A DNA stretch of 64,000 nucleotides from Erythrobacter sp. (lineage in GTDB: Bacteria > Pseudomonadota > Alphaproteobacteria > Sphingomonadales > Sphingomonadaceae). The stretch spans positions 62,001 to 126,000 of the forward strand of contig NZ_CP136573.1 in assembly GCF_035194505.1 (NCBI RefSeq), in the 5' to 3' direction. Positions within the stretch are counted from its first letter, which is position 1, and each line of letters starts with the position of its first letter. The translations under genes and the position numbers were made by a program. Shown one piece after another: positions 24,013 through 33,111 of the stretch. The notes beneath the pieces were generated by a model that worked only from the letters and a program-made list of their open reading frames with translations, did not search any database and was not told the DNA's origin.

Positions 24013-24449
24013 GCGGGAACGAACACTACCCAGACGATGCCGGGCAGTCGCCGCATACGGCGCTGCTCGGCAGCGAGTTCGTCAGCTTCGACGAGGCTAC
24101 GCAGACCGTGACCATGCGCTTCATGGTGAAGCGCGAGATGACCACCTGGCGCGGGGGCGTGCAGGGCGGGCTGGTGGCGGGCTATCTCGATGACGTGATG
24201 GGCTATGCCTATGTCGCGGCGACCGGCGGCGTCATGGCTCCGCTCAATCTCGAGATATCGATGAGCCTCATCCGGCTGATCCCGGAAGGGCCGCTGATCG
24301 GCAAAGGCCGGGTGGTGCGCGCCGGGCAGCGGGTGATCTTTCTGGAAGGTGAGCTGCTGGCGGAAGACGGCACGCTCCATGCCCGTGCCACCTCTACCGC
24401 GATCCCCACGCCGCGCCCAACTCCTGAACAGACCGGGATGACCCGCTGA
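24009..24449 (+). CDS. PaaI-type hotdog thioesterase
   Basis: 146 residues from a GTG that overlaps the infB stop by 4 nt. The hotdog pattern is MRFMVKREMTTWRGGVQGGLVAGYLDDVMGYAYVA, with the GGxxAxxxDxxxG active-site signature, followed by LNLEISMSLIRLIPEGPLIG. These enzymes hydrolyse acyl-CoA thioesters; the substrate is unknown. It lies between infB and rbfA, both translationally coupled. Confidence 0.85.
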   Translation: MSGNEHYPDDAGQSPHTALLGSEFVSFDEATQTVTMRFMVKREMTTWRGGVQGGLVAGYLDDVMGYAYVAATGGVMAPLNLEISMSLIRLIPEGPLIGKGRVVRAGQRVIFLEGELLAEDGTLHARATSTAIPTPRPTPEQTGMTR

Positions 24450-24856
24450 TGGCCAAGGCACCCTTTACTGCCGAGCAGCAATCGGTCCGCGTCCTCAAGG
24501 TGGGCGAGCGGGTGCGGCACATCCTGTCCGAACTGCTCGCGCGCGGCGAAGTGCATGACGATGTGGTGAGCGCATCCAACATCTCGGTCACCGAGGTGCG
24601 CATGACCCCTGACCTGCGCCATGCGACGGCCTATGTGAAGCCGTTGCTGGGTGCGGGCGACGAGCAAGTCGTCCACGCCCTCAGGCAGAACACCGCCTTT
24701 CTCCAGCGCGAGGTCGCTCAGCGGCTGGGGCTCAAATTCGCGCCCAAGCTGCGCTTCCGCAAGGATGAAAGCTTTGCCGAGGCCGACCGGATCGAGGCGT
24801 TGCTGCGCGATCCCAAGGTCGCCCGCGATCTGGATGCGGATGACGAGGGCGAATAG
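24449..24856 (+). CDS. rbfA: Ribosome-binding factor A
   Basis: 135 residues. The KH-like fold starts QSVRVLKVGERVRHILSELLARGEVHDD, with the conserved VTEVRMTPDLRHATAYVKPL strand and LKFAPKLRFRKDESFAEADRIEALL at the end. It assists 16S rRNA maturation in the cold. The start overlaps the previous stop (TGATGG). It closes the infB operon. Confidence 0.96.
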   Translation: MAKAPFTAEQQSVRVLKVGERVRHILSELLARGEVHDDVVSASNISVTEVRMTPDLRHATAYVKPLLGAGDEQVVHALRQNTAFLQREVAQRLGLKFAPKLRFRKDESFAEADRIEALLRDPKVARDLDADDEGE

Positions 24857-24859
24857 CGC

Positions 24860-25444
24860 CTACTTCGGCAGCATCCGCGCCTTCAGGATGATGTCCACCT
24901 CATTACCGACGATCAGCTGATAGGATTTCATCCCGTAGGCGCGCCGGTCGATGGTGGTGGTGCCGGTGAAGCTGACCGGCTGGCCTGCGCGGGCCAGTGG
25001 ATCGGCATCGAAGGTGACAGCAAGTGTCGCCGGACGGGTGACACCGCGCGCTGTCAGTTCTCCGCTCACCGTGCCCCGCGTCGCGCTCGACAGCTTGATC
25101 GAGCGGCCGAGGAAGCGGATCGTCGGATATTTCTCCACCCAGAAGAACTTGTCGCCGCGCAGCCTTGCGAGGGTGACAGAGTCGGGCGCTTCGATCGCGG
25201 TGGCATCGAAGGTGACGTCGATCAGCGCGCGCTCGGGGGCACCCGGCACGATTGTCACTGCGCCCTGCATGCGCGGGAAACGTGCGGTCTTGCTGGCGAG
25301 GCCGAAGAACGGGACCTTGGCCGAGACATTGCTGGCGGAGGAATCGAGCACATAACGCTGCGGCGCGCCGATATTGGCAAGCGCGAACACCGCCACCAAG
25401 GGCAGCAGCATCAGGCGCAGGCGGGAAATCGGTTTGGTCATCAT
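24860..25444 (-). CDS. YceI-family periplasmic protein
   Basis: 194 residues with an N-terminal hydrophobic signal (LRLMLLPLVAVFALANIGAPQ). The YceI lipocalin-like fold is shown by RYVLDSSASNVSAKVPFFG, FDATAIEAPDSVTLARLRGDKFFWVEKYPTIRF, VSGELTARGVTRPATLAVTF and TTTIDRRAYGM near the end. YceI proteins bind polyisoprenoid-like lipids in the periplasm. It is convergent with rbfA, 4 bp apart. Confidence 0.9.
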   Translation of the reverse strand: MMTKPISRLRLMLLPLVAVFALANIGAPQRYVLDSSASNVSAKVPFFGLASKTARFPRMQGAVTIVPGAPERALIDVTFDATAIEAPDSVTLARLRGDKFFWVEKYPTIRFLGRSIKLSSATRGTVSGELTARGVTRPATLAVTFDADPLARAGQPVSFTGTTTIDRRAYGMKSYQLIVGNEVDIILKARMLPK

Positions 25445-25523
25445 GGTTCCTAATACGCTTCAACCGGGCAAAAGGGTCAACCCCCGCCTCGCCCCGCGCA
25501 GGCCAAACGGTTAGGCTGTCGCG

Positions 25524-26099
25524 ATGGCCAAGCTCTATTTCTACTATGCCAGCATGAATGCCGGCAAATCCTCGCACCTGTTGCAGGCCGATTTCAATTA
25601 TCGCGAACGCGGCATGCGCACGATGTTATGGACTGCGGCGCTCGACAGCCGCTCGGCCGGGCTGGTAAAAAGCCGGATCGGACTGGAGAGCGCAGCGCAG
25701 CGGTTCCACCCCGACACCGATCTTTGGTCCGAAGTCAGCGCTGTCCATGCCGGAACACTGCTTGATTGCGTGCTGATAGACGAGGCGCAGTTTCTGGCAC
25801 CTGAACAGGTATGGCAATTGGCCCGGCTCGCGGACGAGGCAGGCATTCCGGTGCTCTGCTATGGCTTGCGTACCGATTTTCAGGGCGAGCTGTTCCCCGG
25901 CTCGGTGGTGCTGCTGGGGATCGCGGACGCGCTGGTGGAGCTCAAGGGGGTATGCCACTGCGGGCGCAAAGCGACGATGAACCTGCGCGTCGATGAAAGC
26001 GGTGCGGCGGTGAAGCAGGGCCAGCAGACCGAAATCGGCGGCAACGACCGCTATGTCGCGCTGTGCCGCAAGCATTTTGTGCGGGCGCTTGCCGCCTAA
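25524..26099 (+). CDS. tdk: Thymidine kinase (type II)
   Basis: 191 residues. P-loop YASMNAGKSSHLL near the N-terminus, VLIDEAQFL Walker B, then GLRTDFQGELFPGS, the Zn-binding cysteines CHCGRKA and the C-terminal CRKHF. The lasso-like motif before the C-terminus is present. It salvages thymidine to dTMP. Free-standing gene with its own promoter region upstream. Confidence 0.95.
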   Translation: MAKLYFYYASMNAGKSSHLLQADFNYRERGMRTMLWTAALDSRSAGLVKSRIGLESAAQRFHPDTDLWSEVSAVHAGTLLDCVLIDEAQFLAPEQVWQLARLADEAGIPVLCYGLRTDFQGELFPGSVVLLGIADALVELKGVCHCGRKATMNLRVDESGAAVKQGQQTEIGGNDRYVALCRKHFVRALAA

Positions 26100-26147
26100 T
26101 CGCGTGCGCTCTGGCTTTCGTCGGGTCGCAATCCTATCTGGGAAGCG

Positions 26148-26873
26148 ATGAGCCAAACTTTCCTTCTCGGCCTCGTGCTGATCCCCGCCTTGGTGATTGC
26201 GATCGTGTTCCACGAGGTCGCGCATGGCTATGCCGCGCGTTTGCTCGGTGATCCGACGGCGAGCGAGCGCGGGCGACTGACGCTCAATCCGCTCGCCCAT
26301 GTCGATCCGGTCGGCACGGTGCTGGTTCCCGGCGCGCTGGCGCTTTTGGGCGGGCCGGTGTTCGGCTGGGCCAAACCTGTGCCGGTCAACAAGTGGCGGC
26401 TGAACAATCCGCACCTGGGCATGATGGCTGTGGCCGCGGCAGGGCCGGGCAGCAATTTCGTTCTCGCTGGCATCGGTGCAGTTCTGCTCGGTCTGGCAAT
26501 CCCGCTTGGGGCCGGCTTCGACGGCGATGCGGCAGGCGGCACTTCGCTGCTCATTGATGCTTCGGGCGAGCCATTGTGGCTGGCGACGGGGTTGTTCTAC
26601 TTCATTCTCGTCAATCTGTTCCTCGGCCTGTTCAACCTGCTGCCGATCCCGCCGTTCGATGGTTCGCACATCGTTGGTGGCATTCTGCCCAAACAGCTGC
26701 GGGCGCCGTGGGAGAAGCTGCAGGGCATCGGCATGGCGCTGATCCTCGTGCTGGTGGCGGCGAGTTGGGTGTTCGGCACCAGCTGGCTGGGCGATCTGCT
26801 GATTGGGCCGGTGACCTTCGTGCTCGGCTACTATCTCGCGCTGGCCGACTGGGTCGCGGCTCTGATCGCCTGA
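26148..26873 (+). CDS. Site-2 protease-family (M50) membrane metalloprotease
   Basis: 241 residues with several membrane segments. The zinc motif is HEVAHG (HExxH) in the first helix (IVFHEVAHGYAARLLGDPTA). The second ligand lies in the LFNLLPIPPFDGSHI motif (NLLPxPPxDG), the M50 signature. The short length and GRLTLNPLAHVDPVGT segment put it in the SREBP/YwhC-like group without a PDZ domain. Substrate unknown. It stands just before truB, 16 bp apart. Confidence 0.9.
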   Translation: MSQTFLLGLVLIPALVIAIVFHEVAHGYAARLLGDPTASERGRLTLNPLAHVDPVGTVLVPGALALLGGPVFGWAKPVPVNKWRLNNPHLGMMAVAAAGPGSNFVLAGIGAVLLGLAIPLGAGFDGDAAGGTSLLIDASGEPLWLATGLFYFILVNLFLGLFNLLPIPPFDGSHIVGGILPKQLRAPWEKLQGIGMALILVLVAASWVFGTSWLGDLLIGPVTFVLGYYLALADWVAALIA

Positions 26874-26888
26874 TAGCGAGGATTTGGG

Positions 26889-27824
26889 GTGGAGACGGCT
26901 GGCAAACCTGCGCCGCTTTCGGGCTGGCTGATCCTCGACAAGCCGCGCGGGCTTGGCAGCACTCAGGGCGTGAGCGCGGTCAAGCGCGTGCTGCGGCAGA
27001 ACGGCTATGCGAAAACCAAGGTCGGCCACGGCGGCACCCTCGATCCGCTGGCTGAAGGTGTGCTGCCGATCGCGCTGGGCGAGGCGACCAAGCTTGCCGG
27101 GCGGATGCTCGATGCCAGCAAGGTCTACGAATTCACGCTTCGCTTCGGGGCCGAGACCGAGACGCTCGATACAGAAGGAGCCGTGATCGCGACGAGTGAT
27201 GTGCGCCCCTCGCTGGCCGATGTTGAAGCTGTGCTCCCCCGCTTTACCGGCCCGATCGAGCAGGTGCCGCCGGCCTATTCCGCACTCAAGGTCGATGGCC
27301 AACGCGCCTATGATCGGGCACGGGCGGGAGAGGTGGTGGAATTGCGGGCGAGGGCGGTGGTGATCCACGCGCTGGATATTCGCCAAGGCGAAGGTCAAGG
27401 CCCGCTCGACGCCATCACTCTGGTTGCCCACGTCTCCAAGGGCACCTATATCCGGAGCCTAGCCCGCGACATCGCCTATGCTCTGGGCACTTGTGGCCAT
27501 GTCACCTATCTCAGGCGCACCAAGGCCGGGCCGTTCCTTGAGGAACAGGCGATTTCGCTGGACAATCTGGAGGAAAGCGCTAAGCGCGCGAGCCTTGAAC
27601 ACCTTCTCCTGCCGCTGGAGGCAGGGCTGGACGACATCCCGGCCCTTCACCTCGACCAGACAAGCGCGCAGGCGGTCCGACAGGGCCGGGTGCTGTCTGG
27701 CATGCCCCAATCATCCGGGCTCTATCTGGCCAAGCTGGGCGCAGTCCCGGTTGCCCTGATGGAAATATCGGAGGGGACGGCGAAGGTCGTCAGGGGTTTC
27801 AACCTATCCGATGTCGCTGAGTAG
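26889..27824 (+). CDS. truB: tRNA pseudouridine-55 synthase TruB
   Basis: 311 residues from a GTG start (gtg gag acg gct). TruB motifs are GWLILDKPRGLGSTQ, VGHGGTLDPLAEGVLPIALGEATKL with the catalytic Asp in GGTLDPLA, YEFTLRFG, PPAYSALKVDGQRAY and CSKGTYIRSLA-type VSKGTYIRSLARDI. It makes the universal Psi55 in the tRNA T-loop. It is followed 12 bp later by rpsO. Confidence 0.97.
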   Translation: METAGKPAPLSGWLILDKPRGLGSTQGVSAVKRVLRQNGYAKTKVGHGGTLDPLAEGVLPIALGEATKLAGRMLDASKVYEFTLRFGAETETLDTEGAVIATSDVRPSLADVEAVLPRFTGPIEQVPPAYSALKVDGQRAYDRARAGEVVELRARAVVIHALDIRQGEGQGPLDAITLVAHVSKGTYIRSLARDIAYALGTCGHVTYLRRTKAGPFLEEQAISLDNLEESAKRASLEHLLLPLEAGLDDIPALHLDQTSAQAVRQGRVLSGMPQSSGLYLAKLGAVPVALMEISEGTAKVVRGFNLSDVAE

Positions 27825-27836
27825 AAAGAGAATATC

Positions 27837-28106
27837 ATGTCGGTGACCGCCGAAAAGAAGCAGGAAATCATCTCCTCGAACGCCCGTGATCCCAAGGACA
27901 CCGGCAGCCCCGAAGTCCAGGTCGCGATCCTCACCGAGCGCATCCGCAACCTGACCGAGCACTTCAAGGATCACCACAAGGACAACCACTCGCGTCGTGG
28001 CCTTCTGATGATGGTGAACAAGCGTCGCACGCTGCTCGCCTATCTCAAGAAGAAGGATGTCGAGCGCTACAACGCCCTGATCCAGAAGCTGGGTCTGCGT
28101 AAGTAA
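27837..28106 (+). CDS. rpsO: 30S ribosomal protein S15
   Basis: 89 residues, full length. Core motifs DTGSPEVQVAILTERI, LTEHFKDHHKDNHSRRGLLMMVNKRRTLLAYLKKKD and ALIQKLGLRK match S15. It binds 16S rRNA helix 22. The usual truB-rpsO-pnp order is kept. Confidence 0.98.
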   Translation: MSVTAEKKQEIISSNARDPKDTGSPEVQVAILTERIRNLTEHFKDHHKDNHSRRGLLMMVNKRRTLLAYLKKKDVERYNALIQKLGLRK

Positions 28107-28118
28107 GAGTTTAGCGGG

Positions 28119-28145
28119 AAGGGCGGCTCTAGAGGCCGCCTTTCT
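28119..28145 (+). terminator. Rho-independent terminator after rpsO
   Basis: A GGCGGC stem with a 7-nt loop and GCCGCC partner, followed by TTTCTT. It lies 12 bp downstream of rpsO and would separate it partly from pnp. Confidence 0.75.
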
Positions 28146-28283
28146 TGCATTTGGGGCTGGCAGACATTCGGTCTGCTGCGCCTTGGGGCCAAACCAGTGC
28201 CCCGCACCGGACCGGGACGGTTGTTTCCCCGGCACATGAGGCCCCGCCCGGCAATATGGCCGCGCGGGTCAGAAGGAAAACCA

Positions 28284-30572
28284 ATGTTCGACACGAAAAC
28301 CGTATCGCTGGAGTGGGGCGGAAAGACCCTCACTCTGGAAACCGGGCGTATTGCCCGTCAGGCCGATGGCGCCGTGCTGGCGACCTATGGCGAAACCGTG
28401 GTGCTGTGCGCAGTCACCGCCGCCAAGTCGGTGAAGGAAGGGCAGGACTTCTTCCCGCTCACCGTCCACTATCAGGAAAAGTTCTCGGCTGCCGGCCGTA
28501 TCCCCGGTGGCTTCTTCAAGCGTGAACGCGGCGCGACCGAGAAGGAAACGCTGACCAGCCGCCTGATCGACCGTCCGATCCGTCCGCTGTTCCCCGAAGG
28601 TTTCTACAACGAAATCAACGTTATCGCGCAGGTCCTTTCGTTTGACGGCGAAACCGAAGCCGATATCGTCGCGATGATCGCCGCTTCGGCTGCGCTGACG
28701 ATTTCGGGCGTGCCCTTCATGGGGCCGATCGGCGCTGCACGCGTCGGCTTCATCGATGGCGAATATGTCCTCAACCCGAAGCAGGACAAGGCGCTTGCCG
28801 AAGGTCGTCTCGACCTCGTGGTCGCCGCCACGGACACGGCCGTGATGATGGTCGAATCCGAAGCCAAGGAACTGACCGAAGCCGAAATGCTCGGCGCTGT
28901 GATGTTTGCGCATGACGAAATCCGCAAGGTGATCGGCGCCATCATCAGCCTCGCCGAACAGGCCGCCAAGGATCCGTGGGTCGTCGACCTGTCGGACAAC
29001 ACGGCCGACATCAAGGCGAAGCTCAAGGATCTCGTCGGCAAGGATATCGCCGCCGCCTACAAGCTCACCGACAAGTCGGCGCGTTCGAATGCGCTGAACG
29101 AGGCGCGGGCCAAGGCCAAGGCTGCTTTTGCGGACGAAACCCCGCAGACCCAGATGGTCGCGATCAAGACCATGAAGAAGGTCGAGGCCGACATCGTGCG
29201 CACCGCCATCCTCAAGGAAGGCAGCCGCATTGATGGCCGCAAGCTCGATCAGGTCCGCCCGATCGAAGCGATCGTCGGTTTCCTGCCGCGCACCCATGGT
29301 TCGTCGCTGTTCACCCGCGGCGAAACCCAGGCGATCTGCACCACCACGCTCGGCACCAAGGATTCCGAGCAGATGATCGATGGTCTGGAAGGCCTGAGCT
29401 ATTCCAGCTTCATGCTGCACTACAACTTCCCGCCCTATTCGGTCGGTGAAGTCGGCCGCTTCGGCGCACCGGGTCGCCGCGAAGTCGGCCACGGCAAGCT
29501 CGCCTGGCGCGCGCTGAACCCCGTGCTGCCGAGCAAGGAAGACTTCCCTTACACCATCCGCGTTCTGTCGGACATCACCGAGTCCAACGGCTCGTCGTCG
29601 ATGGCGACCGTGTGCGGCGGCTGTCTTTCGATGATGGACGCGGGCGTTCCGGTGAAGGCTCCGGTCTCGGGCATCGCCATGGGCCTGATCCTCGAAGGCA
29701 GCGACTTTGCCGTTCTGTCGGACATCCTGGGTGACGAAGATCACCTTGGCGACATGGACTTCAAGGTTGCCGGTACCGAAGCTGGCATCACCACCATGCA
29801 GATGGACATCAAGATCGCCGGCATCACGCAGGAGATCATGGCCAAGGCGCTCGAGCAGGCGAAGGCCGGCCGCATGCACATCCTTGGTGAAATGGCCAAG
29901 GCCCTGACCGGTGCCCGCACCGAAGTCAGCAAGCACGCGCCGCGCATCGAGACGATCCAGATCGACAAGTCGAAGATCCGTGACGTCATCGGCACCGGCG
30001 GCAAGGTGATCCGCGAGATCGTCGCCGAAACCGGCGCCAAGGTCGACATCGATGACGAGGGCGTGATCAAGATCAGCTCCTCGAACCTCGACGAGATCGA
30101 AGCGGCGAAGAAGTGGATCCTCGGCATCGTCGAGGAAGCTGAAGTCGGCAAGATCTACAACGGCAAGGTCGTCAACATCGTCGACTTCGGCGCTTTCGTG
30201 AACTTCATGGGCGGCAAGGACGGTCTCGTCCACGTCTCGGAAATGCGCAACGAGCGCGTCGAGAAGCCGACCGATGTCGTTTCCGAAGGCATGGAAGTGA
30301 AGGTCAAGGTGCTCGAGATCGACAACCGCGGCAAGGTCCGCCTGTCGATGCGCGTGGTTGATCAGGAAACCGGCGAAGAGCTGGAGGACACCCGTCCGCC
30401 CCGCGAACCGCGTGAACCGCGCGGTGATCGTGGTGATCGCGGCGGTGACCGTCGTGGTCCGCGGGGTGATCGTGGTGGCCGTGGCGGCGATCGCGGCGGT
30501 CGCGGTGGCGATCGCGGCGGTCGTGACCGTGACAGCGGTCCGGCCGGGCTTCCCGACTTCTTGAAGGACTAA
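28284..30572 (+). CDS. pnp: Polynucleotide phosphorylase
   Basis: 762 residues from the ATG giving MFDTKTVSLEWGGKTL, with AGAAGGA at good spacing. Two RNase PH domains flank an alpha-helical linker; FTRGETQAI, SYSSFMLHYNFPPYSVGE and SGIAMGL belong to the second. KH (IDKSKIRDVIGTGGKVIREI) and S1 (GKIYNGKVVNIVDFGAFVNF) domains follow. The C-terminal 50 residues are an Arg-Gly-Asp-rich low-complexity tail ending in LPDFLKD, longer than usual. It degrades mRNA phosphorolytically. Confidence 0.98.
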   Translation: MFDTKTVSLEWGGKTLTLETGRIARQADGAVLATYGETVVLCAVTAAKSVKEGQDFFPLTVHYQEKFSAAGRIPGGFFKRERGATEKETLTSRLIDRPIRPLFPEGFYNEINVIAQVLSFDGETEADIVAMIAASAALTISGVPFMGPIGAARVGFIDGEYVLNPKQDKALAEGRLDLVVAATDTAVMMVESEAKELTEAEMLGAVMFAHDEIRKVIGAIISLAEQAAKDPWVVDLSDNTADIKAKLKDLVGKDIAAAYKLTDKSARSNALNEARAKAKAAFADETPQTQMVAIKTMKKVEADIVRTAILKEGSRIDGRKLDQVRPIEAIVGFLPRTHGSSLFTRGETQAICTTTLGTKDSEQMIDGLEGLSYSSFMLHYNFPPYSVGEVGRFGAPGRREVGHGKLAWRALNPVLPSKEDFPYTIRVLSDITESNGSSSMATVCGGCLSMMDAGVPVKAPVSGIAMGLILEGSDFAVLSDILGDEDHLGDMDFKVAGTEAGITTMQMDIKIAGITQEIMAKALEQAKAGRMHILGEMAKALTGARTEVSKHAPRIETIQIDKSKIRDVIGTGGKVIREIVAETGAKVDIDDEGVIKISSSNLDEIEAAKKWILGIVEEAEVGKIYNGKVVNIVDFGAFVNFMGGKDGLVHVSEMRNERVEKPTDVVSEGMEVKVKVLEIDNRGKVRLSMRVVDQETGEELEDTRPPREPREPRGDRGDRGGDRRGPRGDRGGRGGDRGGRGGDRGGRDRDSGPAGLPDFLKD

Positions 30573-30597
30573 TTCCCTTCTTCAAGCTATGAACAAG

Positions 30598-30630
30598 AGG
30601 CCGCCCGGAGCGATCCGGGCGGCCTTGCTT
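30598..30630 (+). terminator. Rho-independent terminator after pnp
   Basis: A strong 12-bp stem, AGGCCGCCCGGA with TCCGGGCGGCCT and a GCGA tetraloop, is followed by TGCTTTT. It lies about 25 bp after the pnp stop. Confidence 0.85.
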
Positions 30631-30645
30631 TTGGAAGTTTGACCG

Positions 30646-31326
30646 ATGCTCCAGCGTGAACTCATCGACACTGCCCAGATCGAGGATGGCGTGCGCCTCG
30701 AGCTCTACACCCATGCGGGCCATTTCATGATCGTGATGGGGCGCAACGAGCTGATGAGCACGCGAATGCGTTTCTCCGAAGAACAGCTCGCTGACCTCAC
30801 CATCGATCGGCTCGGCAAGGACAATGCCCGCATTCTGATCGGCGGCTACGGCATGGGCTTCACTTATCGCGCAGCTGCGGCAAAACTGGGCGCATCGTCG
30901 CAGATTGTGGTCGCAGAGATTTCCGAGGCGATCATCGAGTGGGCCAAAGGGCCGATGGCGACGCTGACAGGGGAGGGCCTTGCCGACCCCCGCCTCGATC
31001 TCAAGATCTGCGATGTCGCTGCGCTGATCGACGATGCCAATGACGGCACTTGCGCCAAATTCGATGCGATCATGCTCGATGTCGACAATGGCCCGGACGG
31101 GATCGTGCGCGATGCGAATAACCGCATCTATTCACGCACCGGTTTGGCCAAGGCGCGCGATGCCTTGAGGTCAGGCGGGATCCTTGCGGTCTGGTCAGCC
31201 GGCCCTGACCCGGCGTTTCGCAAGCGGCTGTATGACACTGGCCTCCAGGTGACCGAGTGGAATGTCCGCTCGCGCCCGGGCAATAAGGGCGCGCATCACA
31301 TCATCTGGTTTGCCCAGAAGGCCTGA
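30646..31326 (+). CDS. Spermidine synthase-like methyltransferase-fold protein
   Basis: 226 residues. The Rossmann SAM/spermidine-synthase fold is seen in ARILIGGYGMGFTYRAAAAKLG (glycine motif), IVVAEISEAIIEWAKG, DAIMLDVDNGPDGIVR and SGGILAVWSAGPDPAFRK. It resembles the SpeE-like orphan proteins without the polyamine-binding gate, so catalytic activity is unproven. It follows pnp after its terminator. Confidence 0.78.
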   Translation: MLQRELIDTAQIEDGVRLELYTHAGHFMIVMGRNELMSTRMRFSEEQLADLTIDRLGKDNARILIGGYGMGFTYRAAAAKLGASSQIVVAEISEAIIEWAKGPMATLTGEGLADPRLDLKICDVAALIDDANDGTCAKFDAIMLDVDNGPDGIVRDANNRIYSRTGLAKARDALRSGGILAVWSAGPDPAFRKRLYDTGLQVTEWNVRSRPGNKGAHHIIWFAQKA

Positions 31327-31330
31327 GTTT

Positions 31331-32290
31331 CTAGAAATCGTAGATCAGCGTGACGCGGCTGAGCGTGTCGGTCTGCACGGCACCCGGCGGCGGGTTGCTG
31401 TCATATTCGATCGCATAGGAAAAGCGCGCCGATAGCTTGCTGCTGATCGCGGCATTGAGGCCGGTGACGAGATCGAGCGTGGTGTTGCGCGAATCGATGA
31501 TCGCGATAGCCGATCCGCCGGTTTCGGCCACCGCATTGGTGTCCTGCGTCAGGGTCAGCCGCTTGGTTATGTTCCAGTCGAAATCGACCCCTATCAGTCC
31601 TGCGATCCGGCTTTCACTGCGACCATCGGTGAATTCGGTGACCCGGTAAGCCGGGCCCGCCTTGACCGAGAGCTTGAGATCATTGGCGTTGAACACCTGA
31701 TAGCCGATGCCGCCCGACACGGCATAGCGTGCGGAAAAGCCCTGGAACCGGTCGCGCTCATATTGCCCGAGCGCGTAGACATAGACGTGGTCCGACAGAT
31801 TGAAGTTGGGCTCGTAGCGGGCAAGGAACTGCTCGCGCGTGGTCACGCCGTTGGCGCGCTGGAAGTCGATGCGGCCCGTCAGGCGGTGCCGCCAGTCAAT
31901 GCCCTGGCGCTCGGCGGTAAGGCCGGCGGTGATCCCTGTGTTGGAGGTGTTGCCAGTCGCCCGGAAAGCGCCGAACTCGCCCTTGCCGGACCAGTTTTGG
32001 AATAGGCCGGCGGTGCGGATTGCCTCGGTCTTCGCGGCAGCTTCGGCGGCCTTTACGGCGATCTGCTGCTGCTCGAAACCGGCTAGAATGGCATCGATTT
32101 CAGCCCCATCGCCCGGATTGGTCACTCGCGCGATCTCGATGACGGTGCGGACCTTGGCCTCGTCACCGGTTGCGATAGCGGCATCGATCATGGCGCGCAC
32201 CGGCTGCGGCAGCTGCGCAAAGGCGGCTGACGGCAGAGCGGCGAGGCCGGTGGCGGCCAGCGCCGCAGCGAGACGAACGGCAGGGGTCAT
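31331..32290 (-). CDS. DUF481-family outer-membrane beta-barrel-like protein
   Basis: 319 residues with an N-terminal signal peptide (AALAATGLAALPSAAFA). A helical region precedes the DUF481 part: WSGKGEFGAFRATGNTSNTGITAGL, then alternating strands and a C-terminal aromatic residue (VTLIYDF) as in barrel proteins. Related proteins are salt-induced outer-membrane proteins. It is convergent with the previous gene, 4 bp apart. Confidence 0.85.
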   Translation of the reverse strand: MTPAVRLAAALAATGLAALPSAAFAQLPQPVRAMIDAAIATGDEAKVRTVIEIARVTNPGDGAEIDAILAGFEQQQIAVKAAEAAAKTEAIRTAGLFQNWSGKGEFGAFRATGNTSNTGITAGLTAERQGIDWRHRLTGRIDFQRANGVTTREQFLARYEPNFNLSDHVYVYALGQYERDRFQGFSARYAVSGGIGYQVFNANDLKLSVKAGPAYRVTEFTDGRSESRIAGLIGVDFDWNITKRLTLTQDTNAVAETGGSAIAIIDSRNTTLDLVTGLNAAISSKLSARFSYAIEYDSNPPPGAVQTDTLSRVTLIYDF

Positions 32291-32306
32291 GCCGGTCGCC
32301 CCCGAT

Positions 32307-33017
32307 TTAGCGAACCCGCGGGCCGCCGAAAGGCAGCGGCGGGGGCGGGCGGCGGACGCCGCGCGGGAGCTGGGCCTGATAAGCCCGTCCGCAATGTTCG
32401 ACGCAATAGGGGAAGCCGGGGTTCACCTGCTCGCCGCAGAAGTGGAAATCGGGTTCGCCCGGGTGGCCCATCGGCCAGCGGCAGACCTTGTCCGACAGAT
32501 CGAGCAGCGTCGTCTTGCCCGCGATCTCGGGGCTCGGCTTGGCCGGCACGAGACGGCGCGGCGGGGCGGGGGGGATCGGCGCCTGCTGATCGCCGGGCCC
32601 CTGACGCAGGAAACCGCCGGGACCGACCGAGACGATCTTGGGCATGTCGGCCTGCGGATTGGGCATGGGCTGCGACGGGCTGGCGCTCGCGGGGTTATCG
32701 GCCGCATCATTGCGCGCAGGCGCGGCTGTGCGCACCGTACGCTCGGGGGGCGCAGCCACCGGCGCAGTCGCCTCGGCATCGCGGTGCGCTTCGGGTGCAG
32801 GCTTGGGCGCTGGCGCAGCCGGTTTCTTGGGCGCGGCCGCCTTCTTCTTCTCGTTGGCCTTGACGGGCGAGGGGCGGGCCTTGAGCCCGAGCCGGTGCGC
32901 CTTGCCGATCACCGCGTTGCGGCTAACTCCGCCGAGCTCGGTGGCGATCTCGCTGGCGGTGGCGCCGCCTTCCCACATTTTCCTGAGCGTCGCGATGCGC
33001 TCGTCCGTCCAGCTCAT
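32307..33017 (-). CDS. gcrA: GcrA-family cell-cycle regulator
   Basis: 236 residues. The N-terminal HTH domain (MSWTDERIATLRKMWEGGATASEIATELGGVSRNAVIGKAHRLGL, residues 1-45) is characteristic of GcrA. A long Ala/Pro-rich linker, a DKVCRWPMGHPGEPDFHFCG motif and YCVEHCGRAYQ follow at the C-terminus. GcrA acts with sigma-70 at CcrM-methylated GANTC sites. It is longer than the Caulobacter protein because of the linker. It lies 94 bp from the divergent ABC permease gene. Confidence 0.92.
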   Translation of the reverse strand: MSWTDERIATLRKMWEGGATASEIATELGGVSRNAVIGKAHRLGLKARPSPVKANEKKKAAAPKKPAAPAPKPAPEAHRDAEATAPVAAPPERTVRTAAPARNDAADNPASASPSQPMPNPQADMPKIVSVGPGGFLRQGPGDQQAPIPPAPPRRLVPAKPSPEIAGKTTLLDLSDKVCRWPMGHPGEPDFHFCGEQVNPGFPYCVEHCGRAYQAQLPRGVRRPPPPLPFGGPRVR

Positions 33018-33111
33018 ATACTCTACCTGTTCTTGTCCCGGCGCTTTAGCCGGGCCTGATTGCGGGTGCCACGCTTGTCACGAAAGCCGCTTGGGCCTAG
33101 GCGCTAGCACC

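Noticed and set aside
28269..30233. Very long open frame antisense to pnp, and a similar one antisense to nusA (18837-20957)
   Set aside because: High-GC shadow frames; the plus-strand products have strong family matches.
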